Origin: Falciphora oryzae
Lineage: Eukaryota > Ascomycota > Sordariomycetes > Magnaporthales > Magnaporthaceae
Direction of reading: 5' to 3'
DNA: 64,000 nt
NCBI GenBank assembly: GCA_000733355.1
Contig: JNVV01000076.1
Span: forward strand, 1-64,000
Below, in pieces: positions 21,712 through 32,800 of the stretch; within the stretch, counting starts at the first letter, position 1; each line of letters opens with the position of its first letter. The translations under genes and the position numbers were made by a program. Below the pieces are notes generated by a model. It saw nothing but the letters and a program-made list of their open reading frames with translations. It had not been told where the DNA came from and did not search any database.

Positions 21712-22756
21712 TCTCGCGTGATGGGCCTGCCGACTTTTTACTTGGTGGGGGACTTATTGCTTGGTGGTGGCTTGGGGCGGCTCCGTCGTCTCCTGCACGA
21801 TTCCTTCTCGAAGGAGCAAAGAGGCAGCCGTGTGGCGTGGAGCGGCGGATGGGGCGGCGTTCGCTGCAGGGGTTAAAGAGATGGAGGCCTGTAGTGTACG
21901 GATACCTACCTTATAATGCAATGCATCTATTGAACAGCCAAGCCGGCCGATCCATGAGATCAAATCTCGATGTCGGAACCTGCCGGAGCGTGGGCTGGAG
22001 CAAGCTCAGGAGGATGGCGCGCCTGTCTCAAGAGTGCCCGCCCATGACCTAATCGGGGCAAAAGTCGGCGAGCCTCGCAAATTGCTGGGCAAGACATCAA
22101 TTGGCAGCCGCGCCCGCAAACGCACGAGTTCGGACCGCGTTCCTGCCTCTTGAGTCGCTGGTCGTGCCTGCCCGCTCCATCCGCCCTACTCATACGACCC
22201 CGACTCAATCCTCGAGTTCCAGCCCGCACCAATGGCCAATGGCGAGGCCGAGCAGTCGCCGCTGACGTTAGACGTGCACCCCTTTATTCTTCCACCCTTC
22301 TGTGCCGCCTCGAGAACAGTCCAGGCCAAGACTCGTGCCTGCCCGGCTCGCTGTTGGTGCTTCGCTCAGGCCCCCGCCACCCCATCTCTCCTCCACGCTC
22401 TTGGGAGCAAGCGCGTCATTTCGGCAAAATCAGTCCAAGCTTCTACGTCAAGCACTCCAGCTTCCAGGAAAGAACACAGGTCTTGACCCCCAGGGATCCC
22501 GGCGATGGAGCTTGGGGCCAGGGCTGGCTGGCGGGCTGAGCCGGCCAAAGCCGAATCCGCCTGACTTGTCGAGGGGCCTGTGCTGGCTAATATCTCTCGG
22601 TATCACTTGTCCGCAGCTATTGCGGTGGCCATGACGTTCAGACGATAGCCCGCCCGTTACTGGCTTGTCTCTTTTCTTTTCTTTTCTTTTCTTCCTCCCT
22701 TTTTTCTCTGCCTCTGCTGTCGGTTCCTCTTCAAGCCTTCGCCTTCTGCCAGCGCT
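21712..22756. other. Intergenic region upstream of the dioxygenase
   Basis: 1.0 kb between two co-directional genes. A long pyrimidine tract of repeated CTTTT units lies at about 22664-22715, just upstream of the dioxygenase start, as is common at fungal transcription starts. Confidence 0.5.
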
Positions 22757-24105
22757 ATGGCGGCATCCAACAACGAAGCTCAGCTGCAGACGCCAACCCC
22801 GCACGCGGGCCAGCCCGTCGCGGCGCCTGGTGGTTCTGCTGCTACTGATCCTGCTCCTGTAGTGCTGGGCCAAGGCTTCACGGACCGGGTCATCGCGTCT
22901 ATCGGGCCGGGTGCGTCGCCGCGCCTGCGCGAGGTGATGGCCGCCCTGGTGCGCCATGTCCACGACTTTGCCCGCGAGGCCCGCCTGACGCACCACGAGT
23001 GGCTCGCCGCCGTCGACCTGATCAACCGTGCCGGCCGCATGAGCGATGGCAAGCGCAACGAGGGCCAGCTGTTGTGCGACATTATCGGCTTGGAATCGTG
23101 GGTTCTTACCCCCTTTTTCCGCCCCTGAATCCCCCATTTCCTTCGTCCTTCTGCCTTGCTTCTTTGGTGTCCTATCCAGTAACTAACCCGCAGAGGTGAT
23201 CCAGCCTCGTCGACAACATCACCTACCAGGCCGCTACGGCTGCAGGCCGGACCGGCCCCACCGAGTCGGCCATCCTCGGCCCCTTTTGGAGAGCCGATGC
23301 CCCGGCCCGACCCAACGGCAGCAGCATAACGTTCGACACTCCGGCGGACGGCACCGTCGTCTTCATGCACGGCGTGGTCTCTTGCTCCAAGACGGGGAAG
23401 CCCATACCCGGTGCCACCGTCGACACCTGGCAAGCGTCGACCAACGGTGCGTGGCTTTTTTGATTACAGTGATGACCTGGTGGTTCTTTGAGTCTGGGAA
23501 AGTCGAGGTTTTGCTGCTGATAATAGCCTTTCTGGACAACCGGTCAACAGGACTGTACGAGCAGCAAGACCCGAATCAAAGGGAGCACAATCTGCGAGGA
23601 GTCTTCACCACCGACGAGGAAGGTCGCTACTCGTTTTACTGCCTCAGACCGACCCCATATCCGGTATGCCATCGACGACTTTCAGCCCGCTTTTCTACAG
23701 CTGGAATCCTCCAGCCTCAACGCTAACGCTCCATGGCACTAGGTACCCGACGATGGGCCTGCTGGCGAGTTGCTGAAGATGCTCGACCGGCACCCGTGGC
23801 GTCCTGCCCACATCCATCTCCTTGTAGGTCCGGCCATAATGGTTCCTCCTTGCCTCTTGTTTGAAAAAGGGGGTTCCAATGGCTAACATGGCCGCCGCCC
23901 CGCCCCCACCCAGGTCCAAGCCCAGAATTTCAAGCCCATCACGACGCAAATATTCGACAAGGAGTCGGGATACCTAGACGACGACACTGTCTTTGCCGTC
24001 AAAAATGGGCTGACCGTGCAGTTCAAAGAAAGACACGGCGATGCCCAAGCCGAGCTCGAGCTGGAATATGGCATCAGGCTGGAGCCACTCGACGCGGGTG
24101 TCTAG
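22757..24105 (+). CDS. Intradiol ring-cleavage dioxygenase (catechol/hydroxyquinol 1,2-dioxygenase family)
   Basis: Five exons (22757-23097, 23205-23446, 23551-23663, 23743-23823, 23914-24105) with four GT-AG introns of 79-107 bp give 322 residues. An N-terminal helical dimerisation domain (Met-Ala-Ala-Leu-Val-Arg region) precedes the catalytic beta-sandwich. The four Fe(III) ligands of the family are all present: Tyr197 (Asn-Gly-Leu-Tyr), Tyr231 (Pro-Thr-Pro-Tyr-Pro), His255 and His257 (Pro-Ala-His-Ile-His). The enzyme should open a catechol-type ring between the hydroxyls to a muconate or maleylacetate. Length and Asp-Asp-Gly-Pro-Ala-Gly segment fit fungal hydroxyquinol-type members. No signal peptide, so intracellular. 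Confidence 0.92.
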
Positions 24106-24625
24106 CTGCCAAATCAGCAATGCTGGTTTGTTTTGTAGCATGTATAAGTGGGAGGATTATAGGTTTCAGTCGTGACATGCGGATAATAATTCTTATAGAA
24201 GCGAGGTTCTGTTAAGATTCCGGGGCCACCCGCCAAGGAAGCAAGTCCCAACTATGGAACACACTATTAATGGATTCAGTGCCAATCACTGAGTATGAGC
24301 TGTAATAGTTAGGATAGCGACCGTAATGCGATGGTTATTGTCAGGTCCAAACTAGTGTAGCTTCATAATGTTATTCGCAGCCGTGTAACCCCACTCATCA
24401 AAAAGGGGCCTCGGGAAATCTCGTGGATCCAGGATACCCCTGAATTTCTTGGCACGGCACGTAGGCTCGACACAGTCCGACGTAGTGAGTCACTAAAAAG
24501 CAGCTAGTCATCCAAGACCATGAGAAAAAAATAATCGTTTATCACTCAATTCGAAAATGAGGTTGTTGAGTCCTATAAAAACCTAGCACCATCCTCTCTT
24601 CCTCATTACCTCCCAACAATTAGAC
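24106..24625. other. Intergenic, convergent gene ends
   Basis: 520 bp between the stop codons of two convergent genes; AT-rich with no open frame of note. It should hold both 3' ends. Confidence 0.5.
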
Positions 24626-25609
24626 CTAAGCACCGATGATGATCCTCGTAACCCCCTGCACCGTCCCAACACCGGGGATGACAGCCCCGGGAGCAGGATG
24701 CACAGCCACAGGTGCGGCAGGCACAGTAGCAGGAGTGGCGTTGGTGGCGGGAGCAGCGGGCACGGCGGGCGCGGCAGGCGCAGCAGGGGCGGCGACCCCC
24801 CGCGCGCCAAAGACGTTGTTCTTGGTCACGAAGCCGTTGATCAGCTCAGCCATGCGGATCTCGTTCGTCTCGAGCGCAAAGTGGCCCGCGTCCAGCAGGT
24901 TCAGCTCGAAGACACGGGCGTCGCGCCCAAAGGCCTGGGCTCCCGGGACGGTGAAGAAGGGGTCCTTGTCGCCCCAGACGGCCAGGATGGGGACGCCCGA
25001 GTCGCGGAAGTACCGCTGGAAGGCCGGGTACATCTCCACGTTGGTGCGGTAGTCGAAGAAGAGGTCGAGCTGGACCTCCTTGTCGCCTGCGTCCAGCAGG
25101 GCCTGGTCCAGGATCGCGGCCTCCTGCTGCACGGCCTCGGGGAAGGGAAAGCCGACACTGTACTGCGACTGGGTCGACTCGAGCGTCAGGAGGGCGCGCA
25201 GGGCGTCACGGTCCGCGGTGGAGTTTGAGGCCCCTGTGGTGGTGACGTCAGTGTGTCTAGTCACTAGAATAGGCCATGAGAGGATGGATAGAACCGACAG
25301 TAGGCGCGGAACCCCGCCCAGCCGACGTCGTCCAGGCCCTCCTCGTACGCATTGCCATTCTGGGTGATGATGGCGGCGACGCTATCCGGGCGGGCGGCGG
25401 CGACGCGCATAGCCACGGGAGCGCCGTAGTCAAACACGTAAACGGCGTAGCGCGTGATCTGCACGGCGTCGAGGAAGGCGGCAAAGGTGTTGGCGAGCCC
25501 GTCAAAGGTGAAGTTGTAGTTGCGCCCCGCGGGGATCTTGGTGAAGCCGAAGGCGGGCAGGTCCGGGGCCACGACGTAGAAGTTGAGGGCCAGCAGGGGG
25601 ATCAGGTTG

Positions 25610-25643
<34 letters not shown>

Positions 25644-25746
25644 GCAGCACCACGGTCGGGTTCTGGGGGTTCCCCGCGGTGCGGAAGAAGACGTCGACGC
25701 CGTCGGCCGCGATCGACGCGACCTGGGTGATGTTTTGGAAAGACAT
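24626..25746 (-). CDS. Alpha/beta hydrolase, epoxide hydrolase-like, with Ala/Pro tail
   Basis: Two exons (25299-25746, 24626-25233) around a 65-bp GT-AG intron encode 351 residues. The oxyanion His-Gly is at 36-37, the nucleophile elbow is Phe-Asp-Tyr-Gly-Ala with Asp106, the acid is Asp240 (Trp-Gly-Asp-Lys-Asp) and the base His267 (Ala-Gly-His-Phe). An Asp nucleophile points to the epoxide hydrolase/haloalkane dehalogenase branch, not to esterases. The domain ends near residue 292; the last 59 residues are a low-complexity Ala/Pro/Val tail not expected in the family. No signal peptide. Lies between the dioxygenase and the acyl-CoA dehydrogenase. Confidence 0.88.
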
Positions 25747-25884
25747 TGTCGGCGCGGGCGGAGGGAGACCCGTCCCTGGGACCTTGGGGGGCGCAAAGCA
25801 AAAACGAATGGATTAGTTGGTGAGAGGGGCTGGGGGAAACAGCCGGATCCTGAGGGTCTTGTGCAGGGCGTTCCTAGCTTCTCT

Positions 25885-25891
25885 TATTATA
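25885..25891 (-). promoter_or_regulatory. Possible TATA box of the alpha/beta hydrolase gene
   Basis: The minus strand reads TATAATA about 140 bp upstream of the start codon. Confidence 0.3.
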
Positions 25892-26672
25892 CGCCGCAGT
25901 TGGCTGTTGGAACGTGAAGCCCGACAGAACGGTCGGCGAGGTGGATACCCTATTTCCTAGCCCCAGGACTATTTTCCAACCCTAGGAGGCGCCGAAGATG
26001 GACAAGAGCTGCAGGGGGCTCCGATCCGGTGCCTGGCCGGCCATCCGAGCCGTGTTGGGATCGACATCCGGCTGGTGAGTGGCTCGCCGGCGCCAGGGGC
26101 GGGCACCTTGACACAGCACGGATACAGGAAATGAGACTCTATCGCGGCTTGGCATTGCGGCCTGCGCGAGCTTAACGTGGTCCTGATCTGCGGTGCAGGT
26201 AGGGCTGAAACCTGCCGTTTGGCTGGTCTTTTGCGCTGCGAGATTTGCTCCGTGTGCCCTCTTCGAAACATGTCGCTTGGGTTTTTCATGGGCTGCGGGG
26301 CGTGGCACCTCCTGTCCTCCTGCATTTGCGGTCCAGAAGAATGGTTCGTCGACACAAAAGAGCTGAGCTAAGGTTATTTGGAAAATGCGGCACGGGTGAA
26401 GCCATCCCGTCTGGATGGGGATTTGGCTGCAGTCCCCGCCGGCTCTAATCAGCGGGGCGCCGTTGGTAGCTCGATGGGACGAATGCAGGGCCCCAGCACG
26501 TGCACTGTCGCTGTCGAGCCAACAAATCGAGGCGCTTTGGCGCTGCGGGTGCTCCCTTCGCGCACAGGCCCACCAAAGCAGGGGGCAGCTTGGCCAGGAT
26601 GAGGTTATCTGCAACCAACAAACACGCAATGAAACGAAAGCCCCCGCTCCCTGCACTGCAGTGCTACCAAAA
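25892..26672. other. Intergenic stretch without a gene
   Basis: Between the hydrolase start and the acyl-CoA dehydrogenase stop. Overlapping short frames on both strands, no domain seen. Confidence 0.45.
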
Positions 26673-28067
26673 TCACTTGGAGGGCCCGTAGGTCGCCGCC
26701 CACGGGTCGTACTCTGGATCCATCATGAGCTGCTGCATGTCGCGCCTCCTCATGCCCACATTGCCTCCGTCGAAAACTGGCAGCGCCATGGCGTCCATCA
26801 GGAGGCTGGCAAACGGCTGGCTCTTGTCGTACGAGGAGCTACAGCAGCACAATCGAAGTCAGCGCAAGCACGGCACCAAAAGCGAACCCAAGACGTCAAA
26901 TACTCACACCCCAACCGCGCTCATGGCATCCACCACAGCCTTGACCGCCGCGTCGCTGCAGTACACCTTTGCCGCGAGCGCCAGCTCCCGCCGTGCCGCG
27001 TAGGTCCCCGGCCCGCGCTCGAGCGCGTGCGCCGCCTTCCACGTCAGCGCCCGGCACGCCTCGGCCTGCATCTTGACGCCCAACAGCAGATCCGCGGCGG
27101 CCTGCCGCGCCAGCAGCGGCACCGCCCCGCCGCCGTGCCCGCCGCCGAACGTGCGCGCAAACGCCAGCGCCGCGTCAAACGCCGCGCGCATCAGGCCCAC
27201 GCCCATGGCGCCAACCAGCACGGCGGACCCGTCAAAGGCGCCCAGCACCACCTCGGCGGCCCGCCCGCCGGGGGACGCGGGGCAGAGCAGGTTCTTGGCC
27301 GGCACGCGGACGTTGGTGTACCGCACGTGCGGGCCCGACCAGGACGTGTGCCCCGCCGTCTCGACGTGGCGCACCACGGCGAAGGCGTCGGGCCCGCTGC
27401 GGTCCAGGTCCGCCCGCGTCACCAGCAGCAACATTATGCCGTCGCGAGGGTCCGCATCGGCGCCCTCGTCCTCTGTCCCCTCAGCCGTGGCGTCGCGGCA
27501 CACCACGCAGGCCAGGTCCGCTCCCTGAAAGTCCCACCCGGCGCAGTTGGTCGCCCACATCTTCTCCCCGCTCAGCACCCATGACCCGTCTGGCTGCCGG
27601 CGCGCCGTCGTGTTGAGGCCCCTGCCGCCCTTCTCCAGCCAGTTAGCCACCCCGCCCGGCTCGCTAAAGGCCAGCGACGCGAGGGGCGCGCCCTGGCCCG
27701 AGAGGAACGGCTCCAGGAACTCTTTCCCTTCCTCCCCGGAAAGGAGCGTGTTAAGCGGACTGAGGCCCAGCCCCGTCGCAAAGATGGTCAGCGCCGCCGA
27801 CGGCTCGACGGCGTAGCACTCCTCCACCATGATAGCGCTCTCGATGAGCGAGCCGCCGCTCCCGCCGAGCGCCAGCGCCACCAAGCCCTTGATCAGCCCG
27901 CCAGCCGCCGCTGACTCGTACGCCGGCCGGGTCGCCTGGAAGCGCTCGGCGTGCCGCGTATACGCTTCGTACGTCGCCCTCGATGGCCGCAGCACCGTCT
28001 GGGCGAAGGCGGCGGCGGCGGCACGGGTCGCCCCTTCCGATGGGCTGAGGTGGAAGTCGACTGGCAT
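26673..28067 (-). CDS. Acyl-CoA dehydrogenase family flavoprotein
   Basis: Two exons (26908-28067, 26673-26838) joined across a 69-bp GTGAGT...TAG intron encode 441 residues. The N-terminal helical part is followed by Leu-Ala-Phe-Ser-Glu-Pro-Gly-Gly (beta-domain FAD/substrate loop), a Gly-Glu-Lys-Met-Trp-Ala-Thr-Asn segment typical of the family, and the C-terminal helical domain ending Phe-Asp-Gly-Gly-Asn-Val-Gly-Met-Arg-Arg-Arg. Family members oxidise acyl-CoA thioesters or, in divergent cases, hydroxylate or dechlorinate aromatics. The usual catalytic Glu position could not be fixed by eye. No clear peroxisomal or mitochondrial signal; C-terminus is Gly-Pro-Ser-Lys. Confidence 0.88.
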
Positions 28068-28597
28068 GATGAACTGTGACGCGATAGCCTAACTTTCCGA
28101 AGTGTTGGGTAGCCAGCAAGGCATCATGATGAACTGTGGCCAGTGCACCAAGATCCAGACGTCCTCGATTATAAGACCCGGGCCCGTTCTCATTGCCCAC
28201 CTGCACTGGCCCTCCAATTCCGCATGCTGACTGATAGCATCTCCACTGACGTGCAGAGTTGCGTGTTGTCCCAAACAGACCACCATTATCATTTCCCCGA
28301 ACAGGAAACATCTGTCTTGGCGGTGATGCATGTCAGCATGCCGTGTCAGCCTCCAACCACGCCGAGGTCAGAACAACACCATCAACGTAAATCATGTGAC
28401 CAGCGAGGGCAAGTGACGCGAGTCTAGAAAGACCGGATTATCTACATCAACTAAACCCACAGTTCAACCAGGCCATGCTTTCCAGCCCCTAATCACTACC
28501 ATTACAGCTCCAATGGCCGTCGTCACTTCATAAACGAGCGTGGAACTTGCTCACCGGCAATAAACGAACGTTGTAACTTCACTCGTAGTCCTCCATG
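28068..28597. other. Intergenic, divergent promoters
   Basis: 530 bp between the acyl-CoA dehydrogenase start and the TATA box of the next gene. The minus strand has TTATAA at about 28164-28169, roughly 100 bp upstream of the dehydrogenase ATG. Confidence 0.45.
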
Positions 28598-28605
28598 TAT
28601 ATAAA
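28598..28605 (+). promoter_or_regulatory. TATA box upstream of small ORF
   Basis: A consensus TATATAAA stands 148 bp upstream of the ATG at 28754. Confidence 0.5.
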
Positions 28606-28753
28606 CGCGCACGTTTGACAAAGAACCGCCCGCGTAATTACATAGAGCAGCCAGACACAAGCTGCATGAGTTATCAGGTCGTATAGGCACGAGCACCTCG
28701 TCTGCGGGTAGCACTAGGTGCCTTTGACAAACGGCCGTTAAATATCAGCAAGG

Positions 28754-29293
28754 ATGGCAATGGCGATGGAAGCGCATCAAAATGTCGTTTCCACGGTCAA
28801 CGGCCTCCTCGCCACCATCGTCCGCATCCATCTCTACGACCTCGCCTACAACAACTTCGAGCTTGACAGCGGGATTCTGTACGATATAATGGGATCCGAA
28901 AAGATCCGGAACCTGGACGGCCTGACGGACCTCATGACGCGCGCCACCAACCGGTGCGTCAACAACATGTGCAGCCGGAACCCGGCGCTGCACGTCACCG
29001 AGGGCGGCGTCGGCTGCGCCCCGCCGCCCCGCACGCCCCTCGACCCCCGGGACCGGAGGCTCCCGCAAATCGTCACGCGCGACGTGGTCGTCGTCGTGTG
29101 CCAGTACTATCTCAACGCCGTCCTGGACGTGATCGAGCGTGACGAGAGAGTCCCTAGTCCGAGGGGACTGGCTATGGACATGGTGGGTAAGCTGCGAGAC
29201 TCGTTCCTCGACAACGCCCATCTGAGGTATGAGACGATGCTGCAGGAGCTGTGCAGGGTCAGCGCGGCCACCGTCCAGCTAGACTTTTGCTGA
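28754..29293 (+). CDS. Hypothetical protein, 179 residues
   Basis: A single intact frame of 540 bp with a consensus TATA box upstream at a normal distance. The first seven codons contain three in-frame ATGs, so the start could be slightly later. The predicted protein is soluble, mixed alpha-helical in look (Leu/Ile-rich amphipathic segments), with six Cys including the last residue, and a Pro-rich middle (Pro-Pro-Pro-Arg-Thr-Pro). No domain, signal peptide or membrane segment is recognised. The opposite strand is also open over most of it, so coding status rests mainly on the promoter and protein-like composition. Confidence 0.5.
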   Translation: MAMAMEAHQNVVSTVNGLLATIVRIHLYDLAYNNFELDSGILYDIMGSEKIRNLDGLTDLMTRATNRCVNNMCSRNPALHVTEGGVGCAPPPRTPLDPRDRRLPQIVTRDVVVVVCQYYLNAVLDVIERDERVPSPRGLAMDMVGKLRDSFLDNAHLRYETMLQELCRVSAATVQLDFC

Positions 29294-30100
29294 TTTGGAA
29301 ATGGCGACGGAGGGAATTCGTCTTGTCGTCCTTGGAGATGGGGGTTTGACGGATGTCCGCGTAATAATTGATGCTACTTTGGTGCTATGGATTGAGGGAC
29401 CGTCACCACCAAACACAGCCTAGGCGGTGGCTTGTGGGTGGTGGATGGCGGTGAATGCCCATGATAGTTCAAACATTGCAAAAACTCAAAAGCAGATAAA
29501 GTGTTATCCACTTCTGGGGCGGAATCCAGCCTCTTCTTTTCTGTAGCCCGCTCTTCGCTCGGGCGATGATATTGTCTGTGTCTGGGCAAAGATCCGGGAT
29601 ACTTCCCTTCGGATTCAACCGATACAGCGCGGAAAACCTTACACCCAAAAAGACGAAGTTTGCGCGCGTCTGGATTGTTGATGCTTGGCAATGGCATGAC
29701 AAGTGTGTCCAGGGAGCACCGTGGTAGGCGACGTTTCAAGCACTCTGTAATTAAACTCAAAAATATAGGGGCACCGACTCAACGGCCGATTCCGACGGCA
29801 TGACCCCATAGTTATGGCTTTGCCAAGCCCCTTTCCAGGGTCTTTTCTGGGGTGGGGAGAAGCGAGTTCCAGGGCGTCGTTACCGCTTCTCCAGACCAGC
29901 CCGGCCGCGATATAAAATCCCCAGACTGGCCGGCTCCGGATCTTGGGAAAGCCTTCCTTTCTCGCACCACCGCCTTCCGGCTTCTTCCGCCCTCGTTGCA
30001 GTGAAGTCGCTAGCTTTCAGATCAGGCTTCTTTGTAGGCCGTTCCTTTCTTTAAACACACCCCAGCAGACAGACACATCTACCACACTCTTTTTCCCATC
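29294..30100. other. Intergenic region upstream of the carboxylesterase
   Basis: No gene seen. The right end carries a TATA box (29911-29917) and a pyrimidine-rich leader. Confidence 0.5.
29911..29917 (+). promoter_or_regulatory. TATA box of the carboxylesterase gene
   Basis: TATAAAA stands 184 bp upstream of the start codon, followed by CT-rich leader sequence with repeated CTTTC-type tracts. Confidence 0.55.
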
Positions 30101-31804
30101 ATGCGAGCAACATCACGCCGCCTGGCCCTCGGCCTCACCGCCGCGGGCCTCTCGGCCTCGGGAGTCGGCGCGGTCGACACCCTCGTGGACCTCGGCTACG
30201 CAAAGTTCCAGGGCTCCGTCACCGATCCGGACCTCGGCGTGTCCATGTGGAAGGGCATCCAGTACGCCGCCCCGCCCGTCGGCAAGCTCCGTTTCGCCGC
30301 GCCCGCCGACCCGGTCCAGACGGGCACCGTCGACGCCACCAGGCACGGCCCCATCTGCCCGCCCCAGCAGCCGACCGACTGGACCGTGACGGGCAACTAC
30401 TCGCGCTTCACCGTCGACGAGGACTGCCTGTACCTCAGCGTCACCGCGCCGTCGGCCGCAACCACAGACTCCAAGCTGCCCGTCGTCGTGCTCCTGCAGG
30501 GCGGCGGCTTCGGGTCCAACTCGAGCCCCAACTGGAACGGCCGCGAGATCGCGTCCGACGGCCAGGTCGTAGTCGTGCAGTTCAACTACCGCGTCGGCAT
30601 GTACGGCTTCCTGCAGAGCGCCGAGGTCGTGGCGGGAGGCGGTGCCCTCAACGCGGGCATCAGGGACATGATCAAGGCGCTCGAGTGGGTGCAGGCCAAC
30701 GTGGCCAAGTTCGGCGGCAACCCGGACCAGGTCGTCATCGACGGCGTCAGCGCGGGCGCCTCGGCCGTGGGCCTGCTCATGGCCGCAAACATCCCCGGCG
30801 GCAAGGAGCTGTTCAAGGGCGGCATCGCCGAGTCCGGGCCCTGGGTCACCATGCGCACCATGGCGCAGGGCGAGGAGATGTTCCAGTGCCTGACCAAGGA
30901 GAAGGGCTGCGCCGACAGCGCCGACAAGCTGGGCTGCCTGCGCGCCCTCGACCAGGCCACCATCCGCTCGTCCATGTGCTGGTTCAACCCGGGCATCGAC
31001 AACGACCTCTTCACAGACAGCCTGGCCGAGATGTTCCGCCAGGGCAAGTACCGCAAGGTGCCTACCATCTGGGGCAGCTGCGCCGATGAGGGCACCAAGA
31101 ACGTGCCCAAGTCGACGGCCACCAACGAGGCGGCCAGCAAGCACTTCCTGCAGCAGGACCCGACGCTCTCCAACGGCTCGCTCGCGATCCTGCAGAAGCT
31201 GTACATGGACGTCGACCAGCCCGCGTTCCCCAACGCGGGCGCAAAGTGGCGCCAGCTCGCCAACGCCATGGGCGACATCGGCAACCACTGCCCGATCCGC
31301 AACTTGCAGGATTACCTGGCGCGCGACGGCACCCCGACCTGGAACTACAAGTACGACGTCCTGGACCCGGCCGACGAGGCGTCCGGGCTGGGCGCCTGGC
31401 ACACGGTCAACACGCACGCCTTCTGGGGGCTCAGCCGCGACAACACTGCGCCGCCGTCGTACGCAAACATCAACAAGCCCGCCGTCTCGCTCGTGCGCAA
31501 GTACTGGGTCTCCTTCATCCGCAACCTGGACCCTAACAAGGACCGCGAGCAAGGGGCGGCCGAGTGGACGCCCTTCACGGCCGGGCGCGAGCGCCTCTTC
31601 ATCCAGACGGGCAACACCCGCATGGAGAGGATGAGCGATGCCCAGGCCCTGCGCTGCGACGTCGTCATGCCCTTCTCCCTCAACCTGGGCAAGCCGCCCA
31701 TGAAGGGCACCACCGAGCTGGACGCGACCCTCGCCGCAAAGATTGACGGCGCCAGCTCGGACACGAAGCTGCAGAAGAGGAGCGCCAAGTTCAGGCGGGC
31801 TTAG
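30101..31804 (+). CDS. Secreted type-B carboxylesterase/lipase
   Basis: One uninterrupted frame of 567 residues, the usual length for the family. Residues 1-24 (Arg-rich start, hydrophobic core, Ala-x-Ala-like end near Val-Gly-Ala) form a signal peptide. Catalytic elements: oxyanion Gly-Gly-Gly-Phe (134-137), nucleophile Gly-Val-Ser-Ala-Gly with Ser217, acid Glu330 (Ala-Asp-Glu-Gly), and a His in Trp-His-Thr-Val-Asn-Thr-His (434 or 439). The nucleophile box has Val where Glu is most common. Cys pairs and Glu-Asp-Cys-Leu-Tyr-Leu (107-112) match the family. Expected to act on esters outside the cell. The C-terminus is basic (Lys-Arg-Ser-Ala-Lys-Phe-Arg-Arg), with no GPI signal. Confidence 0.92.
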   Translation: MRATSRRLALGLTAAGLSASGVGAVDTLVDLGYAKFQGSVTDPDLGVSMWKGIQYAAPPVGKLRFAAPADPVQTGTVDATRHGPICPPQQPTDWTVTGNYSRFTVDEDCLYLSVTAPSAATTDSKLPVVVLLQGGGFGSNSSPNWNGREIASDGQVVVVQFNYRVGMYGFLQSAEVVAGGGALNAGIRDMIKALEWVQANVAKFGGNPDQVVIDGVSAGASAVGLLMAANIPGGKELFKGGIAESGPWVTMRTMAQGEEMFQCLTKEKGCADSADKLGCLRALDQATIRSSMCWFNPGIDNDLFTDSLAEMFRQGKYRKVPTIWGSCADEGTKNVPKSTATNEAASKHFLQQDPTLSNGSLAILQKLYMDVDQPAFPNAGAKWRQLANAMGDIGNHCPIRNLQDYLARDGTPTWNYKYDVLDPADEASGLGAWHTVNTHAFWGLSRDNTAPPSYANINKPAVSLVRKYWVSFIRNLDPNKDREQGAAEWTPFTAGRERLFIQTGNTRMERMSDAQALRCDVVMPFSLNLGKPPMKGTTELDATLAAKIDGASSDTKLQKRSAKFRRA

Positions 31805-32104
31805 TGGCAGATAGAAAAGCCAAAAAAAAAAAAAATAGATACACGCATTGCCAGAGAATGGCTGTCATGAAACTACTTGGTCCAAACCCTTCCTTGCACG
31901 GCGCGATACTTTTTGGCATTATTCTGCTAGCTAAGATGTCGAACTCGTGGTCTGTTTACTTCCTCTAGTATCCGAAGAGTAGCGACAACTATTGGAGGCA
32001 GCCGTAGCATAACCGCCGCCGCCGGGGCCGTACCGCGCCGGACCGACCAACATCCGCTGAGGCATATAAGGAGGAGACCTCCCGCAGCCAAATGGTACAT
32101 CTTC
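31805..32104. other. 3' flank of the carboxylesterase
   Basis: Contains an A-rich run (31820-31835) just after the stop and no gene. Confidence 0.4.
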
Positions 32105-32800
32105 TTACGTTAACCTGAGAATGCGATGATGGTCAATCAGGTCTTGCTCATGTTTCGCGCAAAAACAATTGCAATTAGAAGGGGAAACCGGTACAAGGAT
32201 CCACAACATACCACCTCGGTGGCCGGCGATCATCTGCTTCCTGTCGTTGGGGAGCATGGTGAAATGATCGCAGAGGTCTTCATCAACGGCCCTCTTGACG
32301 AGCACGTAGTAACCCCGGTAAATCAGGTGGTCCCTGCCCGCCAAGCGACCAGCCGCTTGATCGCGGTGATACTTCCCGCACATTTGGACGGAAAAGAATA
32401 GACTCCGGCCTCGTATCTCAGCAGGCGCACATCCCGCCGGTCTTGGGGCGGTGCAGCGCTTGATTTCGGCGTTTTCCTCGTCCGGGCCACCAAGCCGGTG
32501 GAATTCTGCCACGGTGACGAGTTCGACTTCTTGTGCTGAGCCTATGCAGGAAAAAAGCTGGTTAGCTCTGATCTCGGCGGCCTGGTGCTTGTGAGACGAG
32601 GATATCTTGGGGAGGGGAGGAGAGGGGTGTGGGAAGCCCGCACGCGTAATGAAAGGCGAGAGCTTCGGCGCATCATCGACCGATCTGGATGTTTTCGGAC
32701 CGACCTGAGCAGGAGCGTTAACACTTGGACCGGAGAGATGGGGGACTAGGCCTGGACAGGGCGAAGCCAGAGGAAGTTCTGGTGGAGGCGAGTCGGGCAT
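32105..32800 (-). CDS. Hypothetical protein, possibly spliced
   Basis: An open frame of 231 residues. The first 80 residues are Pro/Ser-rich. The remainder looks more protein-like, with Glu-Leu-Val-Thr-Val-Ala-Glu-Phe-His and Tyr-Tyr-Val-Leu-Val-Lys-Arg segments and several Cys/His, but no family is recognised. A good acceptor (CTGCATAG) at about 32540 and GT-rich donors suggest introns, so true ends may differ. A TATTTAAA lies about 250 bp upstream. It may be a fragment or not a gene. Confidence 0.3.
   Translation of the reverse strand: MPDSPPPELPLASPCPGLVPHLSGPSVNAPAQVGPKTSRSVDDAPKLSPFITRAGFPHPSPPLPKISSSHKHQAAEIRANQLFSCIGSAQEVELVTVAEFHRLGGPDEENAEIKRCTAPRPAGCAPAEIRGRSLFFSVQMCGKYHRDQAAGRLAGRDHLIYRGYYVLVKRAVDEDLCDHFTMLPNDRKQMIAGHRGGMLWILVPVSPSNCNCFCAKHEQDLIDHHRILRLT

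Noticed and set aside
30113..31552. 479-residue minus-strand frame opposite the carboxylesterase
   Set aside because: Same cause: biased third codon positions keep the opposite strand open. No family resemblance.
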